Assembly (NCBI RefSeq): GCF_001189235.2
Contig: NZ_LFIP02000001.1
Coordinates: 186,001-250,000 of the forward strand
From: Bradyrhizobium embrapense
Lineage (GTDB): Bacteria > Pseudomonadota > Alphaproteobacteria > Rhizobiales > Xanthobacteraceae
DNA: 64,000 bases
Reading direction: 5' to 3'
Numbering within the stretch: the stretch's first letter is position 1; each line of letters begins with the position of its first letter. Positions 1 through 8,161 of this stretch are shown in pieces. Below the pieces are notes generated by a model, which was not told the origin of the DNA, did not search any database, and saw only the letters and a list, made by a program, of their open reading frames with translations. The translations under genes were made by a program, and so were the position numbers.

Positions 1-814
1 TGTTGCTGACGCGGTATCTCGCGATCAGGCGGTACGCTTCCGCGATGTCGAACTTCTCCGACGGCAGCAGGATGGTCGGCACGCCGCGCGCGGTCTGCAC
101 CAGCTGGTGCACGCCGGCGCCATGCGACAGCGGCGCCACCACCAGCGAGGCGTCCTGTTCGGTGGTGCCGGGCATCAGATCGGCGAGATGGTTGGTGATG
201 ACGAAGGCCATCTGGCCGTGGGTCAAGACTGCGGCCTTGGACCGGCCGGTGGTGCCTGACGTGAAGAAGAACCAGCAGGGATCGTCGTACTCGACCGCCG
301 TGTTCTCGACCGCGGCGCCGGCATGCTTGGCGGTGACGTCGCCAACCGTCGCCTCGCCGAACGTACCCTCCTCACCGATCCGCCAGACGAATTCGAGCGC
401 GGGATTGGCCGCCGCCTTGGCGTGCTCGGGGAAGTCGGCATGGCAGAGAAACGCCTTGGCGCCTGAGGCTGCCGCCAGATAGGCGACCTCGTCCGGCATC
501 AGGCGGAAATTGGTGGGCACCCAGACCGCACCGAGCCGGAAGGCCGCGAACATCGACCAGAACATTTCGTCGCAATTCTTGGAATGCACCAGGATGCGGT
601 CGCCCTTGCCGATGCCGCGCGCGGCGAGCGCCGCCGCCAGCGCTGAGACGTTCTGGTCGATATGACGCCAGGACCAGACCTTCTCGTTCCAGATGAAGCC
701 GGGACGATCGCCGTGGCGGCGGGCGTTCTGGGTCAGGACGTAGGCGAGGTTCATCACCCGGCGCGACACCCGCGCGATCCCGCCGCGCGGCGCGGTCTCA
801 GCCGACCCGCTCAT
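1..814 (-). CDS. Acyl-CoA synthetase (AMP-binding family), C-terminus cut by window edge
   Basis: The first 271 residues of a class I adenylate-forming enzyme are visible; the rest runs off the left edge. Such enzymes activate a carboxylic acid with ATP and transfer it to CoA. The P-loop-like signature FFFTSGTTGRSKAA lies near residues 180-193. An earlier segment, GDRILVHSKNCDE followed by GAVWVPTNFRL, is typical of medium- and long-chain fatty acyl-CoA synthetases. The start is the ATG at 814, beginning MSGSAETAPRGG. The substrate-determining part and the C-terminal Lys domain are missing, so the acyl chain cannot be predicted. The gene appears to stand alone, with a 209-bp non-coding gap on its 5' side. 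Confidence 0.85.
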   Translation of the reverse strand, partial: MSGSAETAPRGGIARVSRRVMNLAYVLTQNARRHGDRPGFIWNEKVWSWRHIDQNVSALAAALAARGIGKGDRILVHSKNCDEMFWSMFAAFRLGAVWVPTNFRLMPDEVAYLAAASGAKAFLCHADFPEHAKAAANPALEFVWRIGEEGTFGEATVGDVTAKHAGAAVENTAVEYDDPCWFFFTSGTTGRSKAAVLTHGQMAFVITNHLADLMPGTTEQDASLVVAPLSHGAGVHQLVQTARGVPTILLPSEKFDIAEAYRLIARYRVSN

Positions 815-1023
815 TGCCACCCCGCCGCTACACACAACAGAGAGGGCAAGGTCGGAACAGTCATCGGCTATTTCCTCGGTCAGAACCGGACGTCTTCAAG
901 CGCCGCAAGGGATTGCTGCCAACCGGTTTATCGCCAAGCCGCCGCCCCCGGCAAGGCCTGCCGCGCAGCCGCATGATACCGCGCGCCGATGGCGGCGAGC
1001 CCCTTGGTTGCTTGCCCGGACCA

Positions 1024-1425
1024 CTACTGCGGATGCTTGGCCAGTTCCTGCTCGCTCAGGTTCCAGTCCTGCCAAAGCTGCAAGGCGCCGATCATGGCGA
1101 CCAGCCCGCCGAGCAGGATGTGCCAGAGCTGCAGCGTCTGGTCATCCGAATAGCCGAAGATGTTGGGCGACGCGATCAGCCAGAGGCCGAGCACGATGCT
1201 CGCCACCTCCTCCCAGCGATGCAGCGCGACATATTCGAGCTGGGCGAGGCCCAGCACCAGCATGCCGACCACGAAGCTGTTGAGCACCAGGTGGCTGCGC
1301 TCGACATCGACGACGTCGCTGACCTGCATCGGAAACCAGGGCGAGACCATGATCAGCACGCCGAGCAACATGCCGAGCCAGTCCTCCCAGGGGCGGTGTG
1401 TGCCGAAGAAACGATTGTCCGACAT
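1024..1425 (-). CDS. SPW-repeat membrane protein
   Basis: This is a 133-residue integral membrane protein with four predicted transmembrane helices arranged as two related halves. The name-giving SPW motif is in the first half (VSPWFPM, about residue 29) and a degenerate copy, ASPNIFGY, is in the second half, as expected for the SPW repeat family (PF03779). The function of the family is unknown. I place the start at the ATG at 1425 because a strong Shine-Dalgarno (AAGGAGG) sits just upstream. A longer frame to 1452 lacks such a site. Both flanking genes face away or are unrelated, so it is probably monocistronic. Confidence 0.8.
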   Translation of the reverse strand: MSDNRFFGTHRPWEDWLGMLLGVLIMVSPWFPMQVSDVVDVERSHLVLNSFVVGMLVLGLAQLEYVALHRWEEVASIVLGLWLIASPNIFGYSDDQTLQLWHILLGGLVAMIGALQLWQDWNLSEQELAKHPQ

Positions 1426-1750
1426 GACGAACCTCCTTGCGACAAGGGGCATACGTCAGCGGCCGGTCCCATCACTCCGTACCTGACGACCATCGGCCGC
1501 ATCAGGGCGTATGTCTGGAGATCAAGCCTAATCAAATTGCATCGGCCCGCAAGGCCCGATCGGCCAGTGTGCGATGCGGCAGGACCGACGGCTTCGAGGC
1601 ACGCGTCCCGCCGAGCCGCGAATGCCGCGCTCAGGCACGCCAAAATGCGCATATCAATCCAAAAATGCCAAATATGCGGCTTCGTCGCGGCTTTGCGCTG
1701 GCGGGTTCACCCGCTTAGATCAGGGCCGGTGAATCAATCAGGATTTTGCG
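1426..1750. other. Non-coding stretch between divergent SPW and GNAT genes
   Basis: This 325-bp stretch separates two divergently transcribed genes and must hold both promoters. I see the Shine-Dalgarno of the SPW gene at its left end and a weaker one (AGGATT) before 1751. I recognise no RNA gene, repeat or convincing terminator. Open frames across it are arginine-rich and look like chance. Confidence 0.5.
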
Positions 1751-2023
1751 ATGGCTACCGTCCGGGACAACAGGGATCAAAACCGCTTCGAGCTCGACAC
1801 CGAGGGCGGGCTAGCCTTTGCGAACTACCGGCGGACGCCTTCGGCAGTTATCATCACCCACACCGAGACACCGCGCGCCCTGCGCGGCCGCGGCATCGCG
1901 TCGGAGCTGGTCAAGGGGGCGCTGGAGCTGATCCGCGCCGACGGCCACAAGGTGATCGCCGGCTGCGGCTTCGTGGTGGATTACCTCGACAAGCATCCGG
2001 AATACGCGGACCTTGCCGAATAG
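1751..2023 (+). CDS. Small GNAT-fold N-acetyltransferase (YidJ/Gcn5-related type)
   Basis: This 90-residue protein matches the minimal GNAT fold of the PF14542/COG2388 group, which is about half the size of ordinary acetyltransferases. It contains the acetyl-CoA binding signature RGRGIASELV near residues 45-54, followed by helix ALELIRADGHKV and strand IAGCGFVVDYL with the usual HPEY tail. Its acceptor is unknown; family members occur as stand-alone small proteins in many bacteria. The ATG at 1751 is preceded by AGGATT with good spacing. It ends 15 bp from the convergent gene at 2038. Confidence 0.85.
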   Translation: MATVRDNRDQNRFELDTEGGLAFANYRRTPSAVIITHTETPRALRGRGIASELVKGALELIRADGHKVIAGCGFVVDYLDKHPEYADLAE

Positions 2024-2037
2024 GGCCCTGCTCGGCC

Positions 2038-2865
2038 TCAGACGATCTTGATCGACATATCGGGCAGGCCCTCTAGCTTGCAGAGCAGCACGTCCCCCTT
2101 GACGACCGGGCCGACATTCTCCGGCGTGCCGGAATAGATGATGTCGCCGGCCTTCAGCTCGAACGCCTCTGAGAGCTTTGCGATCTGCTCGGCAACGCTC
2201 CAGATCATGTTCTTCAGATCCGAACTCTGCCGCACCGTGCCGTTGACTGCGAGCGAGATCGCGCCGTGCGTGAAATGGCCGGTCTTGTCAGCCGGATGGA
2301 TCGGCCCCAGCACCGCGGCGTGGTCAAAACTCTTGCCGATCTCCCACGGCTTCTTTTCCGCGGCCATGCCGTTCTGCAAATCGCGCCGCGTCATGTCGAG
2401 GCCGAGCGCGTAGCCGTAGACGTGATCGAGCGCCTTGTCGGCGGGGATGTTGGTGCCGCCGGACTTCAGCGCCGCGACCAGCTCGACCTCGTGGTGATAG
2501 TTCTTGGTCAGCGACGGATAGGGATGATCGGCGACCGTGCCGATCGCGACATTCTGGATCGCATCGGTTGGCTTCTGGAAGAAGAACGGCGGCTCGCGGG
2601 TCGGATCGGAGCCGCGCTCAATCGCGTGCGCGGCGTAGTTGCGGCCGATGCAGTAGATGCGGCGAACCTGGAACACCTCGGCGGCGCCGACGATCGGGAT
2701 CGTCACGGCGGGGACCGGAAATATCGCCTTCGGTGCGGCCTCAGCGTGGGCCGGCGCGGATTGCGCGGCGGCACCGGCCAGCGCGAGGGCGCCGGTCGCA
2801 AGCATCGTGCGGCGGTCGAGATCAGTCACGGAAGCTTTCTTGGGAGTTTTCATGGGAATTTTCAT
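2038..2865 (-). CDS. Exported fumarylacetoacetate-hydrolase-fold protein (Tat signal)
   Basis: This 275-residue protein has the fumarylacetoacetase C-terminal fold. Characteristic parts are IYCIGRNYAAHAIERG near residue 70, the metal-site segment YHHEVELVAAL near 125, and SGTPENVGPV near the end. Family members hydrolyse or decarboxylate 2-oxo-acid type substrates with a divalent metal. Unusually, the N-terminus carries a twin-arginine leader: LDRRTMLATG, a hydrophobic Ala/Leu stretch, then an APAHAEA cleavage region. The start at 2865 is chosen because an AAGGAG Shine-Dalgarno stands six bases upstream. Upstream in-frame codons would only add a Arg-rich extension. FAH proteins are normally cytoplasmic, so a periplasmic member is noteworthy. 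The substrate is unknown. Confidence 0.82.
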   Translation of the reverse strand: MKIPMKTPKKASVTDLDRRTMLATGALALAGAAAQSAPAHAEAAPKAIFPVPAVTIPIVGAAEVFQVRRIYCIGRNYAAHAIERGSDPTREPPFFFQKPTDAIQNVAIGTVADHPYPSLTKNYHHEVELVAALKSGGTNIPADKALDHVYGYALGLDMTRRDLQNGMAAEKKPWEIGKSFDHAAVLGPIHPADKTGHFTHGAISLAVNGTVRQSSDLKNMIWSVAEQIAKLSEAFELKAGDIIYSGTPENVGPVVKGDVLLCKLEGLPDMSIKIV

Positions 2866-2913
2866 GGGCGTTCTCCTTCTTGTTCGCCGATCTATAGATG
2901 TTCGCCGGTCCAT

Positions 2914-2941
2914 AAAAAAGGGCCCACGCTGGCGCGGGCCC
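2914..2941 (-). terminator. Intrinsic terminator of the DUF3597 gene
   Basis: Read on the minus strand, a ten-pair GC-rich stem (arms GGGCCCGCGC and GCGTGGGCCC, one G-T pair) is followed directly by six T. It lies 27 bp beyond the stop codon of the gene at 2968. Confidence 0.85.
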
Positions 2942-2967
2942 TGACCGTCTGCGGGAAGGCGATCCCT

Positions 2968-3381
2968 TCAGTGCTTGATATCCGGGGGCAGCTTGCCGCC
3001 GTTGGCCGCGAGCTTGGTCATCACCTGCTTGTGCAGCCAGATGTTCATGCTGGCGGAATCGTTGGTATCGCCGGTGTAGCCGAGCTCCTTGGCGAGCTCC
3101 TTGCGCGCCGACAGGCTGGAGTCGATGTCGAGCGCCTTCATCAGATCGACGATCGAGGTCCGCCACTCGAGCTTCTCGCCCTTCGCGGCAACCGCCTTGT
3201 CGAGGATCGGGGCGACATCAACGGACTGGGCGGGCGCCGCGCCGGCGGGCACCGCGGCAGGAGACGCCGATGCGCTGCCGGATCCACCGGCGGGAGCTGC
3301 GCTCGTGGCCGTTCCGCTGGCGGGCGCGGCGCTGGCGCTGCTGCCGAAGATCGCGCCCATGATTTTTCCGAAAATGCTCAT
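2968..3381 (-). CDS. DUF3597 domain protein
   Basis: This 137-residue protein begins MSIFGKIMGAIFG, continues with about 45 residues of Ala/Ser/Gly/Pro-rich linker, and ends in a conserved folded domain from VDVAPILDKAVAAKG to the C-terminus. That domain has the pattern of DUF3597 (WRTSIVDLMKALDIDSS, then KELAKELGY and MNIWLHKQVM). The LysM-like wording sometimes given to this family is not supported by anything I can see here. The ATG at 3381 follows a GGGAGCG Shine-Dalgarno. A longer frame to 3489 exists but lacks one. It is probably a single-gene transcript, with a clear terminator downstream. Function unknown. Confidence 0.82.
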   Translation of the reverse strand: MSIFGKIMGAIFGSSASAAPASGTATSAAPAGGSGSASASPAAVPAGAAPAQSVDVAPILDKAVAAKGEKLEWRTSIVDLMKALDIDSSLSARKELAKELGYTGDTNDSASMNIWLHKQVMTKLAANGGKLPPDIKH

Positions 3382-3669
3382 CGTTCGCTCCCAAGAGAGT
3401 TGAGATGTGAAGGCCACACGGCAAAGCGCCGGCTGACCAAGGTCGCAGTTCAAGTGTATCGCTCCCTCAATAGCTTGCCAATGCGACATTCACTTAAGCG
3501 TGAGTGCTTTTGCCGCGGTTTGGGAGTACCCTTGCTGCACAGTTCGCGACACGGCCAGTTCCCTGCTTTGTCTTTCGCGTCTGGCTTGCTCGTGATCGCT
3601 TCGAGAGGCGGTACGTTTGTGCCCGCGCACCGGGCGCAGAATGCGCCCGCCCAGAGGGAGACAACGACC

Positions 3670-4581
3670 ATGGCCACTCCATACCAAGGCAATGTCACAG
3701 GGATGACGCAGAGCGGACAAGATACCGCATCCGCGCCGGTTATCCGCACCATCGGCCTGTCCGATCTGCATCAAGCGCTGCGTCTCGGCTGGGAAGACTT
3801 CAAGGCAGTACCAAGCCACGCCATCATTCTGTGTCTGATCTATCCCGTGCTCGGCATCGTGCTTGCGCGCACCGTGCACGGCTATTCCGTGCTGCCGCTG
3901 CTGTTTCCGCTGGCCGCGGGCTTCGCCCTGCTCGGCCCGTTCGCCGCGATCGGCCTCTACGAGATGAGCCGCCGCCGCGAGGACGGCGGTGAGGCATCCG
4001 CATGGGACGCCATGCAGGTATTCCGCTCGCCGTCGTTCGGCGCGATGCTCGGGGTCGGAACGTTGCTGTTCGCATTGTTCGTGACCTGGATCGCGACCGC
4101 GCAGGCGATCTACACCGCGGTGTTCGGCTATCAGGTCGCGGCCGACATTCCCGATTTTGCCGCGCGCGTGCTGACCACCCCGCAGGGCTGGTGGTTGATC
4201 GTGGTGGGCTGCAGCGTCGGCTTTCTGTTCGCGCTCGTCGCGCTTTGCATCAGCGTGGTCGCCTTCCCCATGATGCTCGACCGCCATGCGACCGCCGGCG
4301 AAGCCATGGTGACGTCGATGCGTGCCGTTGCACAGAATCCGGTGCCGATGGCTGCCTGGGGCCTGATCGTCGCGCTGTTGCTGGTGCTCGGTACGATCCC
4401 GTTCTTCCTCGGGCTTGCCGTCGTGATCCCCCTGCTCGGTCACGCCACCTGGCATCTCTATCGCGAGGTCATCGTCAAGGATCCGAATGCACGGCCGGTG
4501 ATCCCCGAGCCGCGCGAGCGCAAGCCCGCCGCCGACTTCCCGGCCAACCTGTTCCCGTGGCGGCGCAGCGATCGCGGATAA
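3670..4581 (+). CDS. DUF2189 integral membrane protein
   Basis: This 303-residue inner-membrane protein has five to six hydrophobic segments, from AIILCLIYPVLGIVLA near residue 50 to a long final pair near residues 235-270. It resembles the DUF2189 family (PF09955, COG5473), recognised by the N-terminal IRTIGLSDLHQALRLGWEDF and the following PSHAIILCLIYP. The start at 3670 is preceded by GAGGGAGA. The upstream frame stays open for another 1.4 kb but crosses the opposite-strand genes and is not used. Function is unknown; it is divergent from the DUF3597 gene and closed by a strong terminator. Confidence 0.8.
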   Translation: MATPYQGNVTGMTQSGQDTASAPVIRTIGLSDLHQALRLGWEDFKAVPSHAIILCLIYPVLGIVLARTVHGYSVLPLLFPLAAGFALLGPFAAIGLYEMSRRREDGGEASAWDAMQVFRSPSFGAMLGVGTLLFALFVTWIATAQAIYTAVFGYQVAADIPDFAARVLTTPQGWWLIVVGCSVGFLFALVALCISVVAFPMMLDRHATAGEAMVTSMRAVAQNPVPMAAWGLIVALLLVLGTIPFFLGLAVVIPLLGHATWHLYREVIVKDPNARPVIPEPRERKPAADFPANLFPWRRSDRG

Positions 4582-4615
4582 GCGCCCGTTAACCCGAACT
4601 CGTAAACTCCAAAGC

Positions 4616-4648
4616 AACCGCCGGCCGATTATATTCGGCCGGCGGTTT
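4616..4648. terminator. Strong hairpin terminator after DUF2189 gene
   Basis: A 13-pair perfect stem (arm AACCGCCGGCCGA, six-base loop TTATAT) is followed by TTTGTCGTT on the plus strand. It lies 35 bp after the stop at 4581. The opposite strand offers only a short T run, so it mainly serves the plus-strand gene. Confidence 0.75.
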
Positions 4649-4814
4649 GTCGTTCCGGATCGTCAAATGGGTATGAAGTTGGCGTGGCATTTGCAGCAAT
4701 GCCTGAGATCAACGGCTCGATCACGAGCCATGTTTTGGCCGCTGTTGCCGCGAACATACCCGCCGGGTTTCGCGACCAATCGATGACATCGCAGATGCCG
4801 GAGTGCAATTGCCT

Positions 4815-5630
4815 ATGACCTCGCGCTTATCCTTTCACACGCTCGCCGTCGGAGCGTGGCTCTTGACCTCGACCGCGTTTGCGCTCGCCGCCCAATGCGG
4901 CACCGGCACGTTCGAGTCCTGGCTCGACGACTTCAAGAAAGAGGCTGTGACCAAGGGCATTTCGCAGAATGCGATCCAGGCCGGGTTGAATGGCGTCACG
5001 CAGGACAAGGCTATCCTGGCGCGCGACCATTCGCAGCAGGTGTTCAGCCAGACTTTCGAGCAGTTCTCGGGTCGCATGGTGCCGCCGCGGCTCAATCGCG
5101 GCTCCGATATGATGAAGCGCTACGGCTCGGTGCTGTCGCGGATCGAGGAGGCCTACGGCGTGCCCGGCGAAATCCTGGTCGCGATCTGGGGGCTGGAGAC
5201 CGATTTCGGCGTCAACACCGGCAAGTTTCCCACCATGCGCTCGCTGGCGACGCTGGCCTATGATTGCCGCCGCTCCGACATGTTCAAGGCCGAGTTGATG
5301 GATGCGTTGCGCATCGTCGAGCGTGGCGATCTCACGCCGCAGGAGATGCGCGGCGCCTGGGCCGGCGAGATCGGCCAGACCCAGTTCATGCCGTCCTCCT
5401 ACATCAAGTTCGCGGTCGATTTCGACGGCAACGGCAAACGCGACCTGTTGCACAACGTGCCTGATGTGCTGGCGTCGACGGCGAACTTCCTGAAGAGCTA
5501 CGGCTGGAAAAAGGGCAAGGGCTGGGAGCCCGGCAGCGAGAATTTCGCGGTCATCCAGCAGTGGAACAAGAGCGAGGTGTACGCCAAGACGATCGGCTAC
5601 TTCGCCACCCAACTCGCCAAAGCGCCATAG
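4815..5630 (+). CDS. Lytic murein transglycosylase, MltB family
   Basis: This 271-residue secreted enzyme is of the SLT_2/MltB family, which cleaves the MurNAc-GlcNAc bond of peptidoglycan and forms 1,6-anhydro-MurNAc ends. A signal peptide covers about residues 1-26 (AVGAWLLTSTAFALAAQ). The catalytic Glu is E128 in AIWGLETDFG. Further family blocks are GAWAGEIGQTQFMPSSY and FDGNGKRDLLHNVPDVLAS, and the protein ends soon after. There is no lipobox Cys at the cleavage site, so it is soluble periplasmic rather than a lipoprotein. I use the ATG at 4815, which has GGAG about 11 bases upstream. A GTG at 4803 in the same frame is an alternative. No C-terminal peptidoglycan-binding domain is present. 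Confidence 0.9.
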   Translation: MTSRLSFHTLAVGAWLLTSTAFALAAQCGTGTFESWLDDFKKEAVTKGISQNAIQAGLNGVTQDKAILARDHSQQVFSQTFEQFSGRMVPPRLNRGSDMMKRYGSVLSRIEEAYGVPGEILVAIWGLETDFGVNTGKFPTMRSLATLAYDCRRSDMFKAELMDALRIVERGDLTPQEMRGAWAGEIGQTQFMPSSYIKFAVDFDGNGKRDLLHNVPDVLASTANFLKSYGWKKGKGWEPGSENFAVIQQWNKSEVYAKTIGYFATQLAKAP

Positions 5631-5706
5631 GGCACGAGGGCCGAGTGCCCCAGGCAGTCGGCCTATCGCCATGATCGACGATTTCCTTGGCGATGCTGGC
5701 GCGAGT

Positions 5707-5733
5707 GGGCCTGCCGAGGGGCCGGCAGGGCCC
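5707..5733. terminator. GC-rich hairpin between convergent genes (possible terminator)
   Basis: A stem with arms GGGCCTGCC and GGCAGGGCCC (one bulged base) lies between the convergent transglycosylase and DUF3574 genes. No good T run follows on either strand, so it could be a poor terminator or only a stable palindrome. Confidence 0.3.
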
Positions 5734-5793
5734 ATCTTGCCGTTCAGCACCGCCGACCAGCCGCAATCCTGACGTCGCGGTTACAGCGTGCGT

Positions 5794-6219
5794 TCAGAAC
5801 GATGCGCAAGTGGTCGAGAGCGTGAGGCCAACCGACTGTTGATGAAAGCGCTGCCTGTACGCGGTGCTGATCTGTGTCAGGCGCGCCAAGGTCTCCGGGG
5901 TCTCGGCAGCGATGATGCGCACGACAAAGGACGGCTCGCGTGTGATCCGGCCGGTGTCCGGGTCGCGCCATTGGCCGGAAGCCCTGAGCTGGGTCAATCC
6001 ATCTGGAAAGCGCGGTGTCACCTCCCTCAGAAGGAAGTCCGACCATTGGGCGTCCGATACGCGGCCATGTCCGGCGATCCGGCGTCCAAACAGCAGTTCG
6101 GCCTGCATCATCGACTTGCCATTGATCAACTGGCAGGACTTTGCTGCGCCTTCGGCGGTGGATGTGTTGGTTCCGGCAACGAGGACAAGCCACGCCGCAG
6201 TCAGGATCAGTGCGCGCAT
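5794..6219 (-). CDS. DUF3574 secreted protein
   Basis: This 141-residue protein has an N-terminal signal sequence (MRALILTAAWLVLVAGTNTSTAEG). The mature domain matches DUF3574 in pattern: SMMQAELLFGRR, then DAQWSDFLLREVTPRFPDG and LRASGQWRD near residue 85. No catalytic residues are known for this family. A Cys near residue 29 and one at the C-terminus (TTCASF) could form a disulfide in the periplasm. It is convergent with the transglycosylase gene and divergent from the AraC regulator across a 500-bp gap. Confidence 0.75.
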   Translation of the reverse strand: MRALILTAAWLVLVAGTNTSTAEGAAKSCQLINGKSMMQAELLFGRRIAGHGRVSDAQWSDFLLREVTPRFPDGLTQLRASGQWRDPDTGRITREPSFVVRIIAAETPETLARLTQISTAYRQRFHQQSVGLTLSTTCASF

Positions 6220-6719
6220 GAAGTTCGAACTGTGAGCTTTACAACGTCTTGGGTATTGCGGAACACGATCCAGGCAAACATCATCATTCCGGGGAACACG
6301 GCCAGTACCGCCCGTGACACCCGTGTGGCAAGCCTGACGTCGCCGGGCGCGACTTCAACACGCAAAGGCAGTGTTAGGATCACATCATATCTTTCTGCGA
6401 ATGAACCTAGCTTGCGTGATGGCTTTTAGCGACGTGCCCGCCCGCCGGCTTGGACAGGCGCGACAACGCATTGGATGAAAACGACCTGGCGGGTCGGGAT
6501 TTTCAAGTTTGTATACGTTTCGGCTATGGGACGTGCGGTCGAACTCGGAATTGCCGCAGGAGCGACCACGGATGGAACATATCTCGGGCGCTTTGACACA
6601 GCCGAGTCATTGGCTAGAAGCCCCTGCGTCGCGTGCGGTTTTTGCCGCCGAACCGGGGCGCCTTGGTGAACCAGACGCGGCAATTCGGCGACATCTGTTG
6701 CGACAGCCTGAGTTTCCCG
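6220..6719. other. 500-bp gap between divergent DUF3574 and AraC genes
   Basis: No convincing gene is present. The open frames here lack Shine-Dalgarno sites and resemble no family I know. The stretch is somewhat richer in A+T than the neighbouring genes near 6270-6420 and 6500-6540 and probably holds both divergent promoters. I see no clear terminator, repeat or structured RNA. Confidence 0.45.
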
Positions 6720-7754
6720 ATGACCTCGACGGCCGACGACGTTGCACTTTCCCGGTTTTCCCTGGAAGATTTTGCCGAACAGGATCGCATGGCCGCATGG
6801 CGTGATCTGTACGGCCGGCTGGTGCTGAATGCCGACCTCACGCCACTGCCGGATCATTCATTGCATGCGGAGGTGACCGTGCGGATGCTCCCCGGGCTGT
6901 CCATCACGTCGGCCAGCATGTCGGCGTTTCGCTACGAGCGGGGTGCCGAACAGTTGACGGATGGCAACGACGGGCTTGTTCTGGTGACGGGTTCGCACGA
7001 GGCCATGATGGTGCAGCGTGGATGCGAGGTCAGGTGGAGCGCCGGCGACGGGCTGTTGGTCAGCTCGGCGGATCCGGTCGCGATGGTCTGCCCTGCCCCG
7101 GCGAAGATTCTGTGCCTTCACGTTCCACGGCAGGCGCTGGCACCGCTGGTGAGCAGCGTCGATTCCTCCGTGATGCAGCCGATCGCGCGCTCCACCGAAG
7201 CACTGAAATTGCTGGTGAACTATGTTGGAGCGCTGCAGGAGGATTATGCGCTTGCCACGCCTCAGCTACGGCACCACGTGGCCTCGCATGTGCACGATCT
7301 GATCGCTGTGGCGCTCGGCGCAACGGGAGATGCCGCGGCTCTTGCCCATGGGCGGGGCGTGCGTGCAGCGCGGCTGCGTGCCATCAAAGCCGATATCATC
7401 GACCATCTCAATCATAGTAATCTCACGGTTGCGACTGTAGCGCGGCGGCACGCCGTCACCCCGCGCCAGGTGCAACGGATGTTTGAAGCCGACGGGACCA
7501 CATTTTCACAATTCGTGCTTGGGCGCCGTCTCGCGCGAGCGCATCGATTGCTCGTCAATCCACGCTATGCCGATCGGCCTGTGAGCGCGGTCGCCTTTGA
7601 GGTCGGTTTCGGCGACGTGTCCTATTTCAACCGCACCTTTCGCCGGCAATACGGAGCGCCCCCCTCGGATGTGCGTGAATCGGCGCGAAGAGGGCAAATC
7701 ATCGGTACTCCATCCAGAACGGAAGAAGGGCGTTCGACAATCCGTGAAGCGTAA
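6720..7754 (+). CDS. AraC-family transcriptional regulator
   Basis: This 344-residue regulator has an N-terminal AraC-binding-like domain (about residues 1-200, cupin-like sensor of the AraC_binding_2 type) and a C-terminal double helix-turn-helix (about 235-335). The second HTH carries the family signature: VSAVAFEVGFGDVSYFNRTF followed by the RRQYGAPPSDVR end. The first recognition helix lies in TVATVARRHAVTPRQVQRMF. The start is the ATG at 6720 (MTSTADDVALSRF); an in-frame extension upstream has no Shine-Dalgarno. The Shine-Dalgarno at 6720 is itself weak. The target is not evident, as no co-oriented metabolic gene lies adjacent. Confidence 0.85.
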   Translation: MTSTADDVALSRFSLEDFAEQDRMAAWRDLYGRLVLNADLTPLPDHSLHAEVTVRMLPGLSITSASMSAFRYERGAEQLTDGNDGLVLVTGSHEAMMVQRGCEVRWSAGDGLLVSSADPVAMVCPAPAKILCLHVPRQALAPLVSSVDSSVMQPIARSTEALKLLVNYVGALQEDYALATPQLRHHVASHVHDLIAVALGATGDAAALAHGRGVRAARLRAIKADIIDHLNHSNLTVATVARRHAVTPRQVQRMFEADGTTFSQFVLGRRLARAHRLLVNPRYADRPVSAVAFEVGFGDVSYFNRTFRRQYGAPPSDVRESARRGQIIGTPSRTEEGRSTIREA

Positions 7755-7837
7755 CCGGCCGCTTCGATAAGTTTCGAAGCGTGATTGCGAGCAGTAGTTT
7801 CTGACCCAACCGAGCCGATCACGCGGTACGCAAATCA

Positions 7838-7868
7838 AAGGGCCGATTGCCCCAGGCAATCGGCCCTT
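7838..7868 (-). terminator. Perfect 14-pair hairpin ending the small secreted-protein gene
   Basis: Arms AAGGGCCGATTGCC and GGCAATCGGCCCTT pair perfectly around a three-base loop, 17 bp after the stop of the minus-strand gene at 7886. T-rich tracts follow only loosely on the minus strand. It may act in both directions, as the AraC gene converges on it. Confidence 0.65.
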
Positions 7869-7885
7869 ATTCCATGATCAGAAGC

Positions 7886-8161
7886 TTACTTCGCCATGCT
7901 CCCTTCGGCGGCTTTGCTGAGGTGCGCGCCGCATGCGCCCCACTTGTTGTTCAGCATTGCGTCCTGCGCGAGCGAGACTTCCTTCTCCGCCGCGAATTTG
8001 GCCTCATTGTCGGCCATAGCTTCGACCGCAGCTTCAGTCTTGCCGAAATTGGCACCGCTGCAGCCGACACCCATGTGGTGGCGATGTGCGGCCTGAGCAG
8101 GAGCAGCGACAGCGTAAGCAACGGCAGCCATGGTGGCTGCGGCGATGAATGTTTTAATCAT
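7886..8161 (-). CDS. Small secreted protein of unknown function
   Basis: This 91-residue protein starts at the ATG at 8161 (MIKTFIAAATMAAVAYAV) with a clear signal peptide cleaved after APAQA. The mature part of about 68 residues is Ala/Lys/Glu-rich and helical in character. It has two Cys, in GVGCSGANFGKTE and WGACGAHLSKAAEG, which could pair in the periplasm. I do not recognise a named domain. A longer frame reaching 8311 adds an Arg-rich leader that would hide the signal peptide and is rejected. It stands alone between a terminator and a long non-coding region. Confidence 0.7.
   Translation of the reverse strand: MIKTFIAAATMAAVAYAVAAPAQAAHRHHMGVGCSGANFGKTEAAVEAMADNEAKFAAEKEVSLAQDAMLNNKWGACGAHLSKAAEGSMAK

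Noticed and set aside
2266..3669. 1.4-kb in-frame extension upstream of the DUF2189 gene
   Set aside because: It crosses two opposite-strand genes and a terminator; the ATG at 3670 has a Shine-Dalgarno and starts the conserved region.
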